Positions 54,960 to 64,000 of a DNA stretch of 64,000 bases are shown here, piece after piece. The notes below the pieces were generated by a model, which worked only from the letters and a program-made list of their open reading frames with translations, ran no database searches and was not told the origin of the DNA. The stretch is from Cohnella mopanensis (GTDB lineage: Bacteria > Bacillota > Bacilli > Paenibacillales > Paenibacillaceae). Positions within the stretch are counted from its first letter, which is position 1, and every line of letters begins with the position of its first letter. The position numbers and the translations under genes are program-made. The stretch lies in assembly GCF_022352055.1 (NCBI RefSeq), contig NZ_JAKRWM010000004.1, positions 558,001 through 622,000 on the forward strand, given 5' to 3'.

Positions 54960-55230
54960 GCGTAGACTCTCCTTTTGTTCCAATCATGCCGAGAAACCAA
55001 CCCATGGCTTCCTGCATAACGGTTAGATTAATGGAGTAAATGATGTTCTGTCCCTGACGTTCGTCTTGGACAAGCCGAGCTTGCTTTAGAATATTCAAGT
55101 GATGCGAGATGCTCGGTTTGGAAATGTTGAATTGATCCGCAATGTCTCCTGCGCTCATATCCTTTTCCTTCAGCAGTTGGAGAATTTTCCTTCGTGTCGG
55201 ATCGGATAGCGCTTTGAAAGTATCATTCAT
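54949..55230 (-). CDS. ArsR-family repressor (SdpR-like)
   Basis: A 93-residue winged-helix repressor: DTFKALSDPTRRKILQLLKEKD at the start, and the recognition helix in QFNISKPSISHHLNILKQARLV. No metal-binding cysteines are seen, so it is not a metal sensor of the classic kind. Pairing with an SdpI-like gene suggests SdpR-like autoregulation. Upstream (about 55260-55310) an ATTTAGAT/ATCTAAAT palindromic cluster is a likely operator. Confidence 0.85.
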   Translation of the reverse strand: MNDTFKALSDPTRRKILQLLKEKDMSAGDIADQFNISKPSISHHLNILKQARLVQDERQGQNIIYSINLTVMQEAMGWFLGMIGTKGESTHDE

Positions 55231-55260
55231 AGGTAGTGCGCCCCCCGTCCGCGGGTTATC

Positions 55261-55311
55261 TATTTGATATTTAGATAATCATCTAAATCTTATATTTAGA
55301 TGATAGGCTAA
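55261..55311. promoter_or_regulatory. Possible operator of the SdpR-like repressor
   Basis: Repeated ATTTAGAT and ATCTAAAT segments (for example 55268-55275 and 55280-55287) form inverted repeats directly before the repressor gene. Confidence 0.45.
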
Positions 55312-55337
55312 ATGTTAAGCACTGTCAACTTGAGAGT

Positions 55338-55376
55338 AGAAAAAGGGCGGTAAGGCCTGTTGGCCTCACCGCCCTT
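55338..55376 (-). terminator. Intrinsic terminator of the zinc-ribbon/SPFH operon (minus)
   Basis: Near-perfect stem AAGGGCGGT.AGGCC / GGCCT.ACCGCCCTT; the T-run TTTTTCT is on the minus strand. Confidence 0.85.
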
Positions 55377-55385
55377 ACAGCAAAT

Positions 55386-56495
55386 TCATTGCTGAACCTG
55401 CTGCTGGATCATAATAAAGTAAGCAATTGCGCCCGCGATTCCGAGACAAGCTAGCGTGAACAGAGTAATCTTGATCGCGCTGCGAGGAACGTGGCCGGAA
55501 ACGGTACCGGTCTGCCCGTTAACCATGTAGTAGTAGGGCTTGGATTTATAAGAATAATTAGCGTTCCATACCGGAAGCAATAAGTGCTTATAAGTAATGT
55601 CGTCATAAGTGGAACGGATGTTCAAGTTGCGGATTTCATCACCGCCGATAATCCGTTTGATCTCCGTCTCGATGTGGCCGTCGGCCACGTGCCGTGCTTC
55701 TTTCCAGCCTTGTTCGCGGGAAACGGAGTACCTTTCGGAAATATATCCGCTTAAATATTCGGGACGGTAAACGTGGAGATCGTTGAGATGGAAATCCCCC
55801 AGCTTCTCCAGCAAGTTCGAATCGTAATGTCCGGAAGCCGGGATCAGTATATCATCGAAGCTGCGATCGTAATCGCCATGAGTAGAATGCCATACCGTAT
55901 AGCGTTCGGTGGCGGTGTAGGTTTCCGTTTTGCCATTGACCACTCTAGTGCGGGTCACCGTACGATAATGATAAATGCCCACCTCGGCGGAATAGACGGA
56001 ATAGGTTTCCGTATCATAGGTCCAGTAAGGGATATAGATGCTGTTCAACTGCGAGCTCACATTCTGCTTCTTGAAGGCGTTAGGCAGAAACCAGCGCTTT
56101 TTCTTCCAAGCCGAGAAGGAAAGCAGCGCTTCGTCTCGCGATATTTGGAACGGAATGATGGATTCCGGTCGGATACTTCGCGAGTCGTCTTGGAGAAGCA
56201 CCTTCTGGGAACCGCAGAAAACGCATTCGGATGTGGTCTGGCCCGCAGGGATCAACGTTTCCCCGCCGCAAGTTTCGCAATGGACGGCTTGCTGCTCCGT
56301 TCCCCAATCCAGTAAGCTATCCAGATCTTCGTCATCGCTGTCGAAGGGATGCTCTTTGGGTGGCTCTATGACGGTATCGATCGTTTGCTCCGCACCGCAA
56401 TATTGGCATTTCAAGTTCTGGCTTTCCGTATCGAACACCATGGGTCCCGCGCAGCTTGCGCAAGGAAAACGAATGGCCGCTGTTGGGCTGTTCAT
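55386..56495 (-). CDS. Zinc-ribbon membrane protein (YdjG-like)
   Basis: A 369-residue protein. Two N-terminal zinc ribbons (CASC..CQYC near 12-33; CETCG..CVFC near 75-95) precede a large beta-rich middle. A single C-terminal membrane helix (ITLFTLACLGIAGAIAYFIMI) follows. Similar architecture occurs in B. subtilis YdjG, which works with the SPFH-like YdjI to hold PspA at the membrane. The adjacent SPFH gene supports that analogy, but no pspA is in the window. Confidence 0.7.
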   Translation of the reverse strand: MNSPTAAIRFPCASCAGPMVFDTESQNLKCQYCGAEQTIDTVIEPPKEHPFDSDDEDLDSLLDWGTEQQAVHCETCGGETLIPAGQTTSECVFCGSQKVLLQDDSRSIRPESIIPFQISRDEALLSFSAWKKKRWFLPNAFKKQNVSSQLNSIYIPYWTYDTETYSVYSAEVGIYHYRTVTRTRVVNGKTETYTATERYTVWHSTHGDYDRSFDDILIPASGHYDSNLLEKLGDFHLNDLHVYRPEYLSGYISERYSVSREQGWKEARHVADGHIETEIKRIIGGDEIRNLNIRSTYDDITYKHLLLPVWNANYSYKSKPYYYMVNGQTGTVSGHVPRSAIKITLFTLACLGIAGAIAYFIMIQQQVQQ

Positions 56496-56507
56496 GTAAG
56501 CCTCCGT

Positions 56508-57533
56508 CTAGGTTTTGCTTCCGCATTCGGAGCAGAATTTGGCGTTCTCATTCAGTTTGCTGCCGCATTCGGAACAAAATTTCTTGCTTCCCGATGGCGG
56601 CTGGGCTGAAGGGGGTTGCGGTGCCGATTGTGGCTGAGGAGTTGGATTGGACTGGGGTTCAGCGTTACGACCTGTCATCTGGTTCATCATCTGTCCCATC
56701 ATCTGTCCCATGGCCATACCGGCGCCTAGTCCGGCACCCGTGCCGGCTACTCCGCCTTCCGGTTGATTGGCAGCTTCCCGAATGGCCTCCGCCGTTTGGT
56801 ATTTCATATATTGATCGAGGTTGCCCGCGATGTTCATCGAGGATTTGCGATCGATCATCTTCTCGACTTCCTCCGGAAGCGAAATATTCTCGATCGTTAC
56901 GCTCGTTAAAGTTAACCCGATGGCAGAGAATTGCGGCTGTAATCGAGTGACGGCGAGAGAGCTTAACTCAACGTAAGAGCTGGATAAATCGGCTACCGGA
57001 ATTTTAGATTCTCCGATCATGTCGCTGATGCCGGATACGATGGAAGATTTAAGATATCCGGTAATGCTTGCGGTAGTCAGTTCTTGTTTCGTTCCGAATA
57101 TATCTTTAAGGAAAACGACGGGATCGCTAATTCGGAAAGAGTAATTGCCGAAGCCCCGCATACGGATAATTCCGAATTCCGGATCCCGCATAATGACCGG
57201 GTTCGTCGTTCCCCATTTCAAATCCGTGAAGTTCGTCATATTAAGGAAGTACACGTCGGACTTGAAGGGCGAATTAAAGCCGTATTTCCAAGAATTCAAT
57301 GCGGTCAGCACCGGTAGATTTTGCGTGCTAAGCGTGTGGGTTCCCGGACCGAATACGTCGGCGATCTGGCCTTCGTTCACGAAGATCGCGGTTTGCGATT
57401 CGCGCACGATAAGCTTGGCACCCATCTTGATCGCATTATCGTAAGCGGGGAATCGATGCACGAGATCGCCTTTATCATCCAGCCATTCGATAACCTCGAT
57501 AAATTGCCCCTTAATAAAATCAAACAATCCCAT
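56508..57533 (-). CDS. SPFH-domain protein with C-terminal zinc ribbon (YdjI-like)
   Basis: A 341-residue protein. The SPFH/virion-core-like domain covers about residues 20-240 (GDLVHRFPAYDNAIKMGAKLIVRESQ; GTHTLSTQNLPVL). A Gly/Met-rich segment, a Gln/Pro-rich linker and two CxxC zinc knuckles (FCSECGSKLN ... FCSECGSKT) close it. It probably forms membrane-associated assemblies. It lies 12 bases upstream of the zinc-ribbon membrane protein gene in one operon. Confidence 0.82.
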   Translation of the reverse strand: MGLFDFIKGQFIEVIEWLDDKGDLVHRFPAYDNAIKMGAKLIVRESQTAIFVNEGQIADVFGPGTHTLSTQNLPVLTALNSWKYGFNSPFKSDVYFLNMTNFTDLKWGTTNPVIMRDPEFGIIRMRGFGNYSFRISDPVVFLKDIFGTKQELTTASITGYLKSSIVSGISDMIGESKIPVADLSSSYVELSSLAVTRLQPQFSAIGLTLTSVTIENISLPEEVEKMIDRKSSMNIAGNLDQYMKYQTAEAIREAANQPEGGVAGTGAGLGAGMAMGQMMGQMMNQMTGRNAEPQSNPTPQPQSAPQPPSAQPPSGSKKFCSECGSKLNENAKFCSECGSKT

Positions 57534-57640
57534 GTGCTGCTCTCCTTCTGCTGCCGCCTAAGTAAGGGGAAGCCCTTTTCCATATCATATCAGAAAATAA
57601 GTTATTCCTCTCGCATAATGGATTTCCGAGCGATGAATTT

Positions 57641-57669
57641 TTGACGGGCAAACCGGAAAAAGCTATACT
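57641..57669 (+). promoter_or_regulatory. SigA promoter of uvrB
   Basis: TTGACG, 17-base spacer, TATACT (57664-57669). Confidence 0.75.
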
Positions 57670-57674
57670 GTATG

Positions 57675-57688
57675 GGAACACACATTCT
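57675..57688 (+). promoter_or_regulatory. LexA-like SOS box at uvrB
   Basis: GGAACACACATTCT, close to the Bacillus consensus CGAAC-N4-GTTCG and placed just after the -10. The same sequence occurs at uvrA (61014-61027). Confidence 0.7.
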
Positions 57689-57709
57689 GTTATCGAGGGG
57701 ATACCGGAG

Positions 57710-59710
57710 ATGGAAGTATCGGAAGTGGAACATAGGCCTTTTAAGCTGGTGTCTGATTTCTCGCCTTCCGGCGACCAACCGGAGGCCATTCGGCAGCTTG
57801 CGGAAGGAATTGCGGCAGGGAAGAGGCATCAGACCTTGCTAGGGGCGACGGGAACGGGAAAGACGTATACGATTGCCCAGACGATCGCGAGAGTCAACAA
57901 ACCGACACTCATTATTGCGCACAACAAGACGCTGGCGATGCAGCTATGCAGCGAATTCAAGGAGTTTTTTCCCGAGAACGCTGTAGAGTACTTCGTCAGT
58001 TACTATGACTATTACCAACCGGAAGCTTATATCCCGTCCACGGATACTTATATCGAGAAGGATTCCAGCATCAACGACGAGATCGATAAGATGCGGCACT
58101 CCTCCACGGCTTCGTTATTCGAGAGAAGAGACGTCATTATCGTAGCCAGCGTATCCTGCATCTATGGTCTCGGTTCGCCGGAGGAGTATCGTGATTTGCG
58201 GCTGAGCTTACGGGTCGGGATGGAGAAATCGAGAAACGCCATTCTTCACAAATTAATCGATATACAATACGAGCGCAACGACTTGAACTTCGTGCGCGGA
58301 ACGTTCCGCGTACGCGGGGACGTGATCGAGATTTTCCCGGTTTCCCGGGGAGATTCGGCGATTCGCGTGGAGATGTTCGGGGACGAGATCGAACGGATTA
58401 CGGAAATCGACGTTCTAACGGGCGAGATCACCGGGCAACGGGATCATGTCGTCATTTTCCCAGGCTCTCACTTCGTGACGGGCGAAGAGAAAATGAAGCG
58501 GGCTCTCGTCAACATCGAACGGGAACTGGAAGAGAGGCTGGAAGAGCTTCGCGAAGCGGGGAAGCTTCTTGAGGCGCAACGGTTAGAACAACGTACCCGA
58601 TACGATCTGGAAATGATGTCCGAGATGGGCTTCTGTTCCGGCATCGAGAATTATTCGGGTCCGATGACGTTCCGCGAACGCGGAGCGACTCCGTATACGT
58701 TAATGGATTTCTTTCCCGATGATTATATGATCGTAATAGATGAATCTCATGTTACGCTCCCTCAAGTGCGGGCGATGTACAATGGTGACCAAGCACGCAA
58801 ATCCGTGCTCGTCGACCACGGCTTCCGGTTGCCTTCCGCGAAGGATAACCGACCGCTTAAGTTCGAGGAGTTCGAGGAGAAAGCAAAACAGCTCGTCTTC
58901 GTATCCGCGACGCCGGGACCTTATGAATTGGAGCACTGCCCAACGGTAGTCGAGCAAATTATTCGACCGACCGGATTGGTGGATCCGATTATCGAGCTTC
59001 GCCCGACTAAGGGGCAGATAGACGACCTGCTCGGCGAGATCCGCGACCGAATCGCCAAGGACGAAAGGGTGCTCGTGACCACTTTAACGAAAAAAATGTC
59101 CGAAGACTTAACCGACTACATGAAGGAAGTCGGCATTAAAGTACGATACCTTCATTCGGACATCAAGACATTGGAACGGATGGCCATATTGCGGGATCTG
59201 CGCCTAGGGGTGTTCGACGTGCTCATAGGGATCAATCTGCTTAGGGAAGGCCTTGATTTACCGGAGGTATCGTTGGTCGCTATTTTGGATGCGGATAAGG
59301 AAGGCTTCCTTCGTTCGGAACGTTCGCTCATTCAGACGATCGGCCGGGCTGCGCGGAATGCGGGAGGCCGAGTTATCATGTACGGCGACAAAATGACGGA
59401 TTCGATGACGAAAGCCATTGGCGAGACCGAACGTCGTCGGGCCATTCAGACGGCTTACAATGAGCAACACGGCATTACGCCGCAGACGATCGTGAAGAAG
59501 GTTCGGGACCTTATAGAGGCGACGAGAGCGGTGGAGACGAAGAACAATTATTTGGCAGGGGCCGAAGATCTCAGCAAGCTTTCGAAGAAGGAACGCGCGT
59601 CGATGGTCGAGCGACTGGAGTTCGAGATGAAGGAAGCGGCGAAGAGCTTGCAGTTCGAGCGGGCCGCGGAGCTCCGCGATGCGCTGCTGGAGTTGAAGGC
59701 AAGCCTGTGA
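57710..59710 (+). CDS. uvrB: Excinuclease ABC subunit B
   Basis: Damage-verifying helicase of nucleotide excision repair. 666 residues. It has Walker [11 protein letters not shown] near 45, the damage-probing hairpin [21 protein letters not shown] near 95-115 and DESHV near 343. The last helicase motif [12 protein letters not shown] comes before the C-terminal UVR motif ([22 protein letters not shown]). ATG 57710 follows CGAGGGG; a longer frame would start on the -35 element. Confidence 0.97.
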   Translation: MEVSEVEHRPFKLVSDFSPSGDQPEAIRQLAEGIAAGKRHQTLLGATGTGKTYTIAQTIARVNKPTLIIAHNKTLAMQLCSEFKEFFPENAVEYFVSYYDYYQPEAYIPSTDTYIEKDSSINDEIDKMRHSSTASLFERRDVIIVASVSCIYGLGSPEEYRDLRLSLRVGMEKSRNAILHKLIDIQYERNDLNFVRGTFRVRGDVIEIFPVSRGDSAIRVEMFGDEIERITEIDVLTGEITGQRDHVVIFPGSHFVTGEEKMKRALVNIERELEERLEELREAGKLLEAQRLEQRTRYDLEMMSEMGFCSGIENYSGPMTFRERGATPYTLMDFFPDDYMIVIDESHVTLPQVRAMYNGDQARKSVLVDHGFRLPSAKDNRPLKFEEFEEKAKQLVFVSATPGPYELEHCPTVVEQIIRPTGLVDPIIELRPTKGQIDDLLGEIRDRIAKDERVLVTTLTKKMSEDLTDYMKEVGIKVRYLHSDIKTLERMAILRDLRLGVFDVLIGINLLREGLDLPEVSLVAILDADKEGFLRSERSLIQTIGRAARNAGGRVIMYGDKMTDSMTKAIGETERRRAIQTAYNEQHGITPQTIVKKVRDLIEATRAVETKNNYLAGAEDLSKLSKKERASMVERLEFEMKEAAKSLQFERAAELRDALLELKASL

Positions 59711-59727
59711 CGCAAGGTTCGGCAAGA

Positions 59728-59760
59728 AAAACGGGGTGTTTCATTCGCTCCGTTTTTTTT
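59728..59760 (+). terminator. Intrinsic terminator after uvrB
   Basis: AAAACGGGGTG-TTTCATT-CGCTCCGTTTT hairpin followed by more T. Confidence 0.85.
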
Positions 59761-59958
59761 GCGCGCAACTGGCGAAAAAGTACAAAAAGATGATCAATAA
59801 ATTTGTAATTTTTTCACAAAATGTGCTTTTGCGGGCTTCTCGATTGATGTAGAATAATTAGGGTGTCGAAATGTCGGGAATTATAAAGTATGGACGGCTA
59901 TCGGTGGCACTTATTATGAGGGCGATCATTCCGCATATTATCTAGGAGGAATATACAA

Positions 59959-60942
59959 GTGAGCAAAACGATTACAGTAGGTATAGTTGGTTATGGTAAT
60001 TTAGGACGGGGCGTTGAGCATGCCATTCGCCAAAATCCGGACATGAAGCTTGAAGCGATCTTCACGCGCCGCGATCCGGGAGCGATCGAAGCGGGAACGC
60101 CGATGGTATCCATTTCGAATATCGAGCAATACAAAGGTAAAATCGATGTGCTGATTTTGTGCGGCGGTTCGGCTAAAGACTTGCCGGAGCAAGGTCCTGC
60201 ATTAGCGAAACACTTTAATACCGTTGATAGCTTCGATACGCATGCGCTTATACCGGAATATTTCAACAAAGTGGATGACGCGGCGCAATCGGCTGGCCAT
60301 GTTAGCGTGATTTCGACGGGTTGGGATCCAGGATTGTTCTCCTTGAACCGTTTGCTGGCGGAAGCCGTACTTCCGGAAGGCAAAGAATACACGTTCTGGG
60401 GCAAAGGCGTCAGCCAAGGCCACTCCGATGCTATTCGTCGCGTAGAGGGCGTAAGCAACGGGATTCAGTACACGATTCCGCATGAAGCAGCCGTTGAACG
60501 CGTTCGTAGCGGCAGCAACCCTGTATTAACGACTCGCGAGAAACATCTACGGGAATGCTACGTCGTATTGAAAGACGGCGCGGATGCCGATGCGGTCGCG
60601 AACGAAATCAAGAACATGCCGAACTATTTCGCGGATTACGAGACCGTCGTACACTTCGTATCCGAGGAAGTTCTTCGGGCGGAGCATTCCAAGATGCCGC
60701 ATGGCGGAAACGTTATTCGCAGCGGACAAACCGGACAAGATAACGGCAACACGCAGTTGATCGAATTCAGCCTGAAGCTGGATAGCAATCCGGAATTTAC
60801 GGCGAGCGTGCTTGTTGCTTATGCCCGTGCGGCGTACCGTTTGGCTCAATCGGGCCAGAAGGGCGCGAAAACCGTATTCGACGTACCGTACGGTTTGTTG
60901 TCCCCTAAATCGGCGGAGCAGCTCCGCAAAGAATTGCTGTAA
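59959..60942 (+). CDS. ddh: meso-Diaminopimelate D-dehydrogenase
   Basis: Makes meso-diaminopimelate from tetrahydrodipicolinate, ammonia and NADPH in one step, for lysine and peptidoglycan. 327 residues with the NADP loop GIVGYGNLGRG near 8-18, FTRRDP near 37, the CGGSAKDLPEQGP loop near 70 and STGWDPGLFSL near 118, all typical of this enzyme. The GTG start follows TAGGAGGA. It lies between uvrB and uvrA, which are adjacent in B. subtilis, so it is an insertion. Confidence 0.93.
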   Translation: MSKTITVGIVGYGNLGRGVEHAIRQNPDMKLEAIFTRRDPGAIEAGTPMVSISNIEQYKGKIDVLILCGGSAKDLPEQGPALAKHFNTVDSFDTHALIPEYFNKVDDAAQSAGHVSVISTGWDPGLFSLNRLLAEAVLPEGKEYTFWGKGVSQGHSDAIRRVEGVSNGIQYTIPHEAAVERVRSGSNPVLTTREKHLRECYVVLKDGADADAVANEIKNMPNYFADYETVVHFVSEEVLRAEHSKMPHGGNVIRSGQTGQDNGNTQLIEFSLKLDSNPEFTASVLVAYARAAYRLAQSGQKGAKTVFDVPYGLLSPKSAEQLRKELL

Positions 60943-60979
60943 TCGTAATTTAGGCGATCTCCTTTAATTTACAAATCAT

Positions 60980-61008
60980 TTGCATGACCAGCCGCACTTC
61001 TGTATAAT
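60980..61008 (+). promoter_or_regulatory. SigA promoter of uvrA
   Basis: TTGCAT, 17-base spacer, TATAAT (61003-61008). Confidence 0.78.
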
Positions 61009-61013
61009 GAACG

Positions 61014-61027
61014 GGAACACACATTCT
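61014..61027 (+). promoter_or_regulatory. LexA-like SOS box at uvrA
   Basis: GGAACACACATTCT, identical to the copy at uvrB and again a few bases after the -10. Confidence 0.7.
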
Positions 61028-61064
61028 TATTTTGTGTGCGACTGCGGCTGGCATGAATGTTAGG

Positions 61065-61089
61065 GCCCCCGCGTTGTCGCGAAAGGGGC
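61065..61089 (+). promoter_or_regulatory. Hairpin covering the uvrA ribosome site
   Basis: GCCCC (61065-61069) pairs with GGGGC (61085-61089); CGCG-TTGT-CGCG forms the inner stem. The 3' arm contains the AAAGGGG ribosome site of the TTG start. Confidence 0.5.
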
Positions 61090-61098
61090 TTTTTCGTT

Positions 61099-63957
61099 TT
61101 GGCTAACGAGAAAATCGTAATCAAGGGCGCTCGCGCCCATAATTTGAAAAATATCGACGTCACGATTCCGCGTGACAAATTCGTTGTTCTAACCGGGCTA
61201 TCGGGATCGGGCAAATCTTCGCTTGCTTTTGATACCATCTATGCAGAAGGCCAACGTCGCTACGTGGAATCTTTGTCCGCTTACGCGCGCCAATTTCTTG
61301 GCCAGATGGACAAACCCGACGTGGATTCGATCGATGGGCTTTCGCCGGCGATTTCGATCGATCAGAAGACGACGAGTCGTAATCCGCGTTCGACAGTAGG
61401 TACCGTTACGGAAATCTATGATTATTTGCGCTTGATGTTTGCCCGCGTCGGACGTCCTCATTGTCCCGATCATGGGCTCGAGATTACTTCCCAGACAGTA
61501 GAGCAGATGGTCGATCGGATCATGGAGTATCCGGAACGAACCCGTCTGCAAATTCTCGCTCCGGTCGTCTCCGGCCGCAAAGGCGAACACTCTAAGCTAC
61601 TTGCGGATATTCAGAAGCAAGGATTCGTGCGCGTTCGCGTGAACGGCGAAATCCGAGACCTCTCCGAAAGTATCGAGCTGGAGAAGAACAAGAAGCATTC
61701 GATCGAAGTCGTCGTGGACCGTATCGTCGTGAAGGAAGACGTGGCTTCCCGGCTTGCCGACTCCTTGGAGACGGGCCTGAAGCTTTCGGGAGGCCAGATT
61801 CTTGTCGATATCATCGACAAAGAAGAGATTATGTTCAACTCGAATCTCGCTTGTCCGGAGTGCGGTTTCTCCATAGATGAGCTTGCCCCGCGCATGTTCT
61901 CGTTTAACTCGCCTTACGGCGCTTGTCCGGAATGCGACGGACTCGGCGTGAAGATGGTGATCGATCCCGATTTGCTCATTCCCGATCGTTCTAAGAGCAT
62001 AGAAGATGGCGCGTTCGAAGCTTGGGCAGGCAGTACGTCCAACTACTATCCACAATTTCTTGCGGCCGTGTGTGCCCACTTCGGCATTCCGACCGACGTT
62101 CCGGTCGACCAATTATCCGACAAGCATATGCAAGTCATCTTATATGGTACCGGTGGCGAGAAGATTCGCTTCCGCTACGAGAACGAATTCGGCCACACGC
62201 GCGACGCTCAGGTACCGTTCGAAGGTGTCGTTCATAATCTGGAGCGCCGTTACCGGGAAACCGGCTCCGAAGGCATTCGCGAGTTCATCGAAGTCTATAT
62301 GGGGGCTAAGCCTTGCGCCAAATGCCGTGGACAACGCCTGAAGAAGGAGTCTTTGGCGGTTACGATTGGCAAGGAGAACATCGCCTATGTGACTTCGTTG
62401 TCGATCGGCGATGCCCAGAGATTTTTCTCCTCGTTGGAGCTTAACGAGAAGGAACGCACAATTGCGAGCCTGATCTTGAAGGAAATCAACAATCGACTCG
62501 GATTCCTCGTTAACGTGGGTTTGGAGTATTTGACCTTATCCCGCGCCGCGGGTACGCTCTCGGGCGGAGAGGCGCAACGGATCAGGCTCGCCACGCAGAT
62601 TGGCTCTAGTCTGATGGGCGTTCTGTATATCTTGGATGAACCTAGCATAGGCCTCCATCAACGGGACAACGATCGGTTAATTCAGACGTTGAACCACATG
62701 CGCGATTTAGGAAACACGCTTATCGTCGTCGAGCATGACGAAGATACGATGATGGCGGCGGACTGGATCATCGATATCGGACCAGGTGCCGGTATTCATG
62801 GAGGCCAGGTCATCTCGGAAGGAACCCCGCAGCAAGTGATGGCGGACGAGAAGTCGTTAACCGGCGCCTATTTAAGCGGGCGCAAGTTTATCCCGGTTCC
62901 TCAGGAGCGACGCAAGCCGAACGGCAACTGGATCGAGATCAAAGGCGCCAAGGAAAACAACCTCAAAAACTTGAACGCAAAGTTTCCGTTAGGCGTGTTT
63001 ACCGCCGTTACCGGCGTTTCGGGGTCGGGCAAATCTACGCTCGTTAACGAAATTCTGTATAAGACGCTTGCTCGGGATCTTAATAGAGCGAAGACTCGTC
63101 CTGGCGCTTATAAGGAAATAAACGGGCTGGAGCACCTGGAGAAAGTTATCGATATCGATCAATCGCCGATCGGACGAACGCCGCGTTCTAACCCGGCTAC
63201 GTACACGGGAGTGTTCGACGATATCCGCGATGTGTATGCGATCACGAACGAATCCAAGGTTCGCGGTTATAAGAAGGGTCGCTTCAGCTTTAACGTCAAA
63301 GGCGGACGTTGCGAAGCTTGCAAGGGCGACGGAATTATTAAGATCGAGATGCATTTCTTGCCGGACGTATACGTACCTTGCGAGATTTGCAAAGGGAAAC
63401 GCTACAACCGAGAAACTTTGGAAGTGAAATATAAAGGGAAAAGTATCGCCGAAGTGTTAGAGATGACGATCGAGGATGCAACCGAATTCTTCGTCAACAT
63501 CCCGCGAATTCACCGGAAGATGCAGACGCTCATGGATGTCGGTCTCGGCTATATGAACCTGGGGCAACCGGCGACAACGCTCTCCGGCGGGGAAGCCCAG
63601 CGGGTGAAGTTAGCAGCGGAACTGTATCGTCGCAGCACGGGTAAGATGCTCTACATTCTTGACGAGCCGACGACAGGTCTTCATGTCGATGACATCGATC
63701 GTCTACTGCAAGTGCTGCATCGTCTTGTTGACTCGGGGGAAAGCGTACTTGTCATCGAGCACAATCTGGATGTCATTAAGACGGCGGATTACTTGGTGGA
63801 CTTGGGCCCCGAGGGAGGAAGCGGCGGCGGGACGATCGTCGCTACCGGTACGCCGGAGGAAGTATCCAAGGTCAAGAACTCGTATACGGGCAAGTATTTA
63901 GGTCCTGTATTGGAGAGAGACCGGGCACGGACGGAAGCCGCGCTAGCGAAAGCTTAA
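61099..63957 (+). CDS. uvrA: Excinuclease ABC subunit A
   Basis: Damage-recognition ATPase of nucleotide excision repair. 952 residues with two ABC modules. First Walker A is [14 protein letters not shown] near 33; the zinc module is CPECGFS...CPEC near 255-280; the first signature is [16 protein letters not shown]. Second Walker A is [13 protein letters not shown] near 642, with a second zinc finger CEACKGDG...CEICKG and signature [18 protein letters not shown] 61099 has AAAGGGG ten bases before it; an in-frame ATG at 61057 would add 14 codons that run through the hairpin. Confidence 0.96.
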   Translation: MANEKIVIKGARAHNLKNIDVTIPRDKFVVLTGLSGSGKSSLAFDTIYAEGQRRYVESLSAYARQFLGQMDKPDVDSIDGLSPAISIDQKTTSRNPRSTVGTVTEIYDYLRLMFARVGRPHCPDHGLEITSQTVEQMVDRIMEYPERTRLQILAPVVSGRKGEHSKLLADIQKQGFVRVRVNGEIRDLSESIELEKNKKHSIEVVVDRIVVKEDVASRLADSLETGLKLSGGQILVDIIDKEEIMFNSNLACPECGFSIDELAPRMFSFNSPYGACPECDGLGVKMVIDPDLLIPDRSKSIEDGAFEAWAGSTSNYYPQFLAAVCAHFGIPTDVPVDQLSDKHMQVILYGTGGEKIRFRYENEFGHTRDAQVPFEGVVHNLERRYRETGSEGIREFIEVYMGAKPCAKCRGQRLKKESLAVTIGKENIAYVTSLSIGDAQRFFSSLELNEKERTIASLILKEINNRLGFLVNVGLEYLTLSRAAGTLSGGEAQRIRLATQIGSSLMGVLYILDEPSIGLHQRDNDRLIQTLNHMRDLGNTLIVVEHDEDTMMAADWIIDIGPGAGIHGGQVISEGTPQQVMADEKSLTGAYLSGRKFIPVPQERRKPNGNWIEIKGAKENNLKNLNAKFPLGVFTAVTGVSGSGKSTLVNEILYKTLARDLNRAKTRPGAYKEINGLEHLEKVIDIDQSPIGRTPRSNPATYTGVFDDIRDVYAITNESKVRGYKKGRFSFNVKGGRCEACKGDGIIKIEMHFLPDVYVPCEICKGKRYNRETLEVKYKGKSIAEVLEMTIEDATEFFVNIPRIHRKMQTLMDVGLGYMNLGQPATTLSGGEAQRVKLAAELYRRSTGKMLYILDEPTTGLHVDDIDRLLQVLHRLVDSGESVLVIEHNLDVIKTADYLVDLGPEGGSGGGTIVATGTPEEVSKVKNSYTGKYLGPVLERDRARTEAALAKA

Positions 63958-63960
63958 ATA

Positions 63961-64000
63961 AAAGGAGGATCGGGTGAGATCAATCACCCGATCCTCCTTT
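63961..64000 (+). terminator. Intrinsic terminator after uvrA (cut by window end)
   Basis: AAAGGAGGATCGGGTGA / TCACCCGATCCTCCTTT long perfect stem with loop GATCAA, reaching the last base of the window. Confidence 0.85.

Noticed and set aside
57641-57709. N-terminal extension of UvrB from TTG 57641
   Set aside because: The TTG belongs to the -35 TTGACG, and the extension spans the -10 and the LexA-like box.
61597-62112. Antisense 171-codon frame in uvrA
   Set aside because: Shadow of a strongly conserved gene; no independent signal.
1-64000. Insertion sequences, prophage, tRNA or rRNA genes
   Set aside because: No transposase, integrase, phage structural gene or RNA gene signature was recognised.

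Overview
The window is a low- to mid-GC Firmicutes chromosome segment. The order comFC, yvyF, flgM, flgN, flgK, flgL, DUF6470, fliW, csrA, hag, fliD, flaG, fliS, fliT, hpf, secA, prfB, yitT-family gene, ftsE, ftsX, ctpB, minJ-like gene, uvrB, uvrA follows the Bacillus subtilis comF-to-uvrA neighbourhood. Gene style, the large flagellin-glycosylation island, the meso-diaminopimelate dehydrogenase and a compact FliD suggest a Paenibacillaceae member (Cohnella/Paenibacillus-like). That assignment is inference from synteny, not a database result. No IS element, prophage, tRNA, rRNA or CRISPR array was seen.

Layout. 1-11,050: end of comFC, an inserted membrane acyltransferase, then the late flagellar genes. 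These include the FliW-CsrA-Hag control circuit (CsrA hairpin in the hag leader) and SigD-type promoters before flgM, hag, fliD and fliB. 11,051-14,307: a cyclic-di-GMP-I riboswitch plus terminator ahead of a secreted VWA protein with seven IPT/TIG repeats. 14,317-28,324: flagellin-modification island with a TPR glycosyltransferase, FliB lysine methylase, a decayed glycosyltransferase relic, a GT-B/TPR protein, a cold-shock gene and a 936-residue composite glycosyltransferase. It ends with a six-gene CDP-sugar operon (rfbF, rfbG, C-methyltransferase, epimerase, reductase, CmcI-like methyltransferase). 28,529-34,010: hpf, secA, prfB (with its programmed frameshift) and a YitT-family gene.

34,041-42,793: arginine biosynthesis argCJBDF-argGH. 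A promoter overlapped by an ArgR box precedes argC, repeats lie before argG, and a long hairpin lies between argG and argH. 42,822-50,076: a PD-(D/E)XK-like protein, a VanW protein (minus strand), ftsEX with an EnvC/PcsB-like M23 protein, and a CtpB-type protease. 50,257-57,533: MinJ-like PDZ membrane protein, a guanidine-I riboswitch with an SMR exporter pair, a stalk-domain hydrolase, an SdpI/SdpR-like pair, and a zinc-ribbon/SPFH pair. 57,641-64,000: uvrB, ddh and uvrA. Both uvr genes carry the same LexA-like box just after the -10.

How it works together: SigD, FlgM, CsrA/FliW and chaperones FliS/FliT schedule filament production. The island very likely decorates flagellin with an unusual CDP-derived, C-methylated deoxysugar and methyl-lysine. 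The riboswitch-controlled repeat protein gives the same locus a c-di-GMP-responsive surface output, which suggests a motile/sessile decision point.
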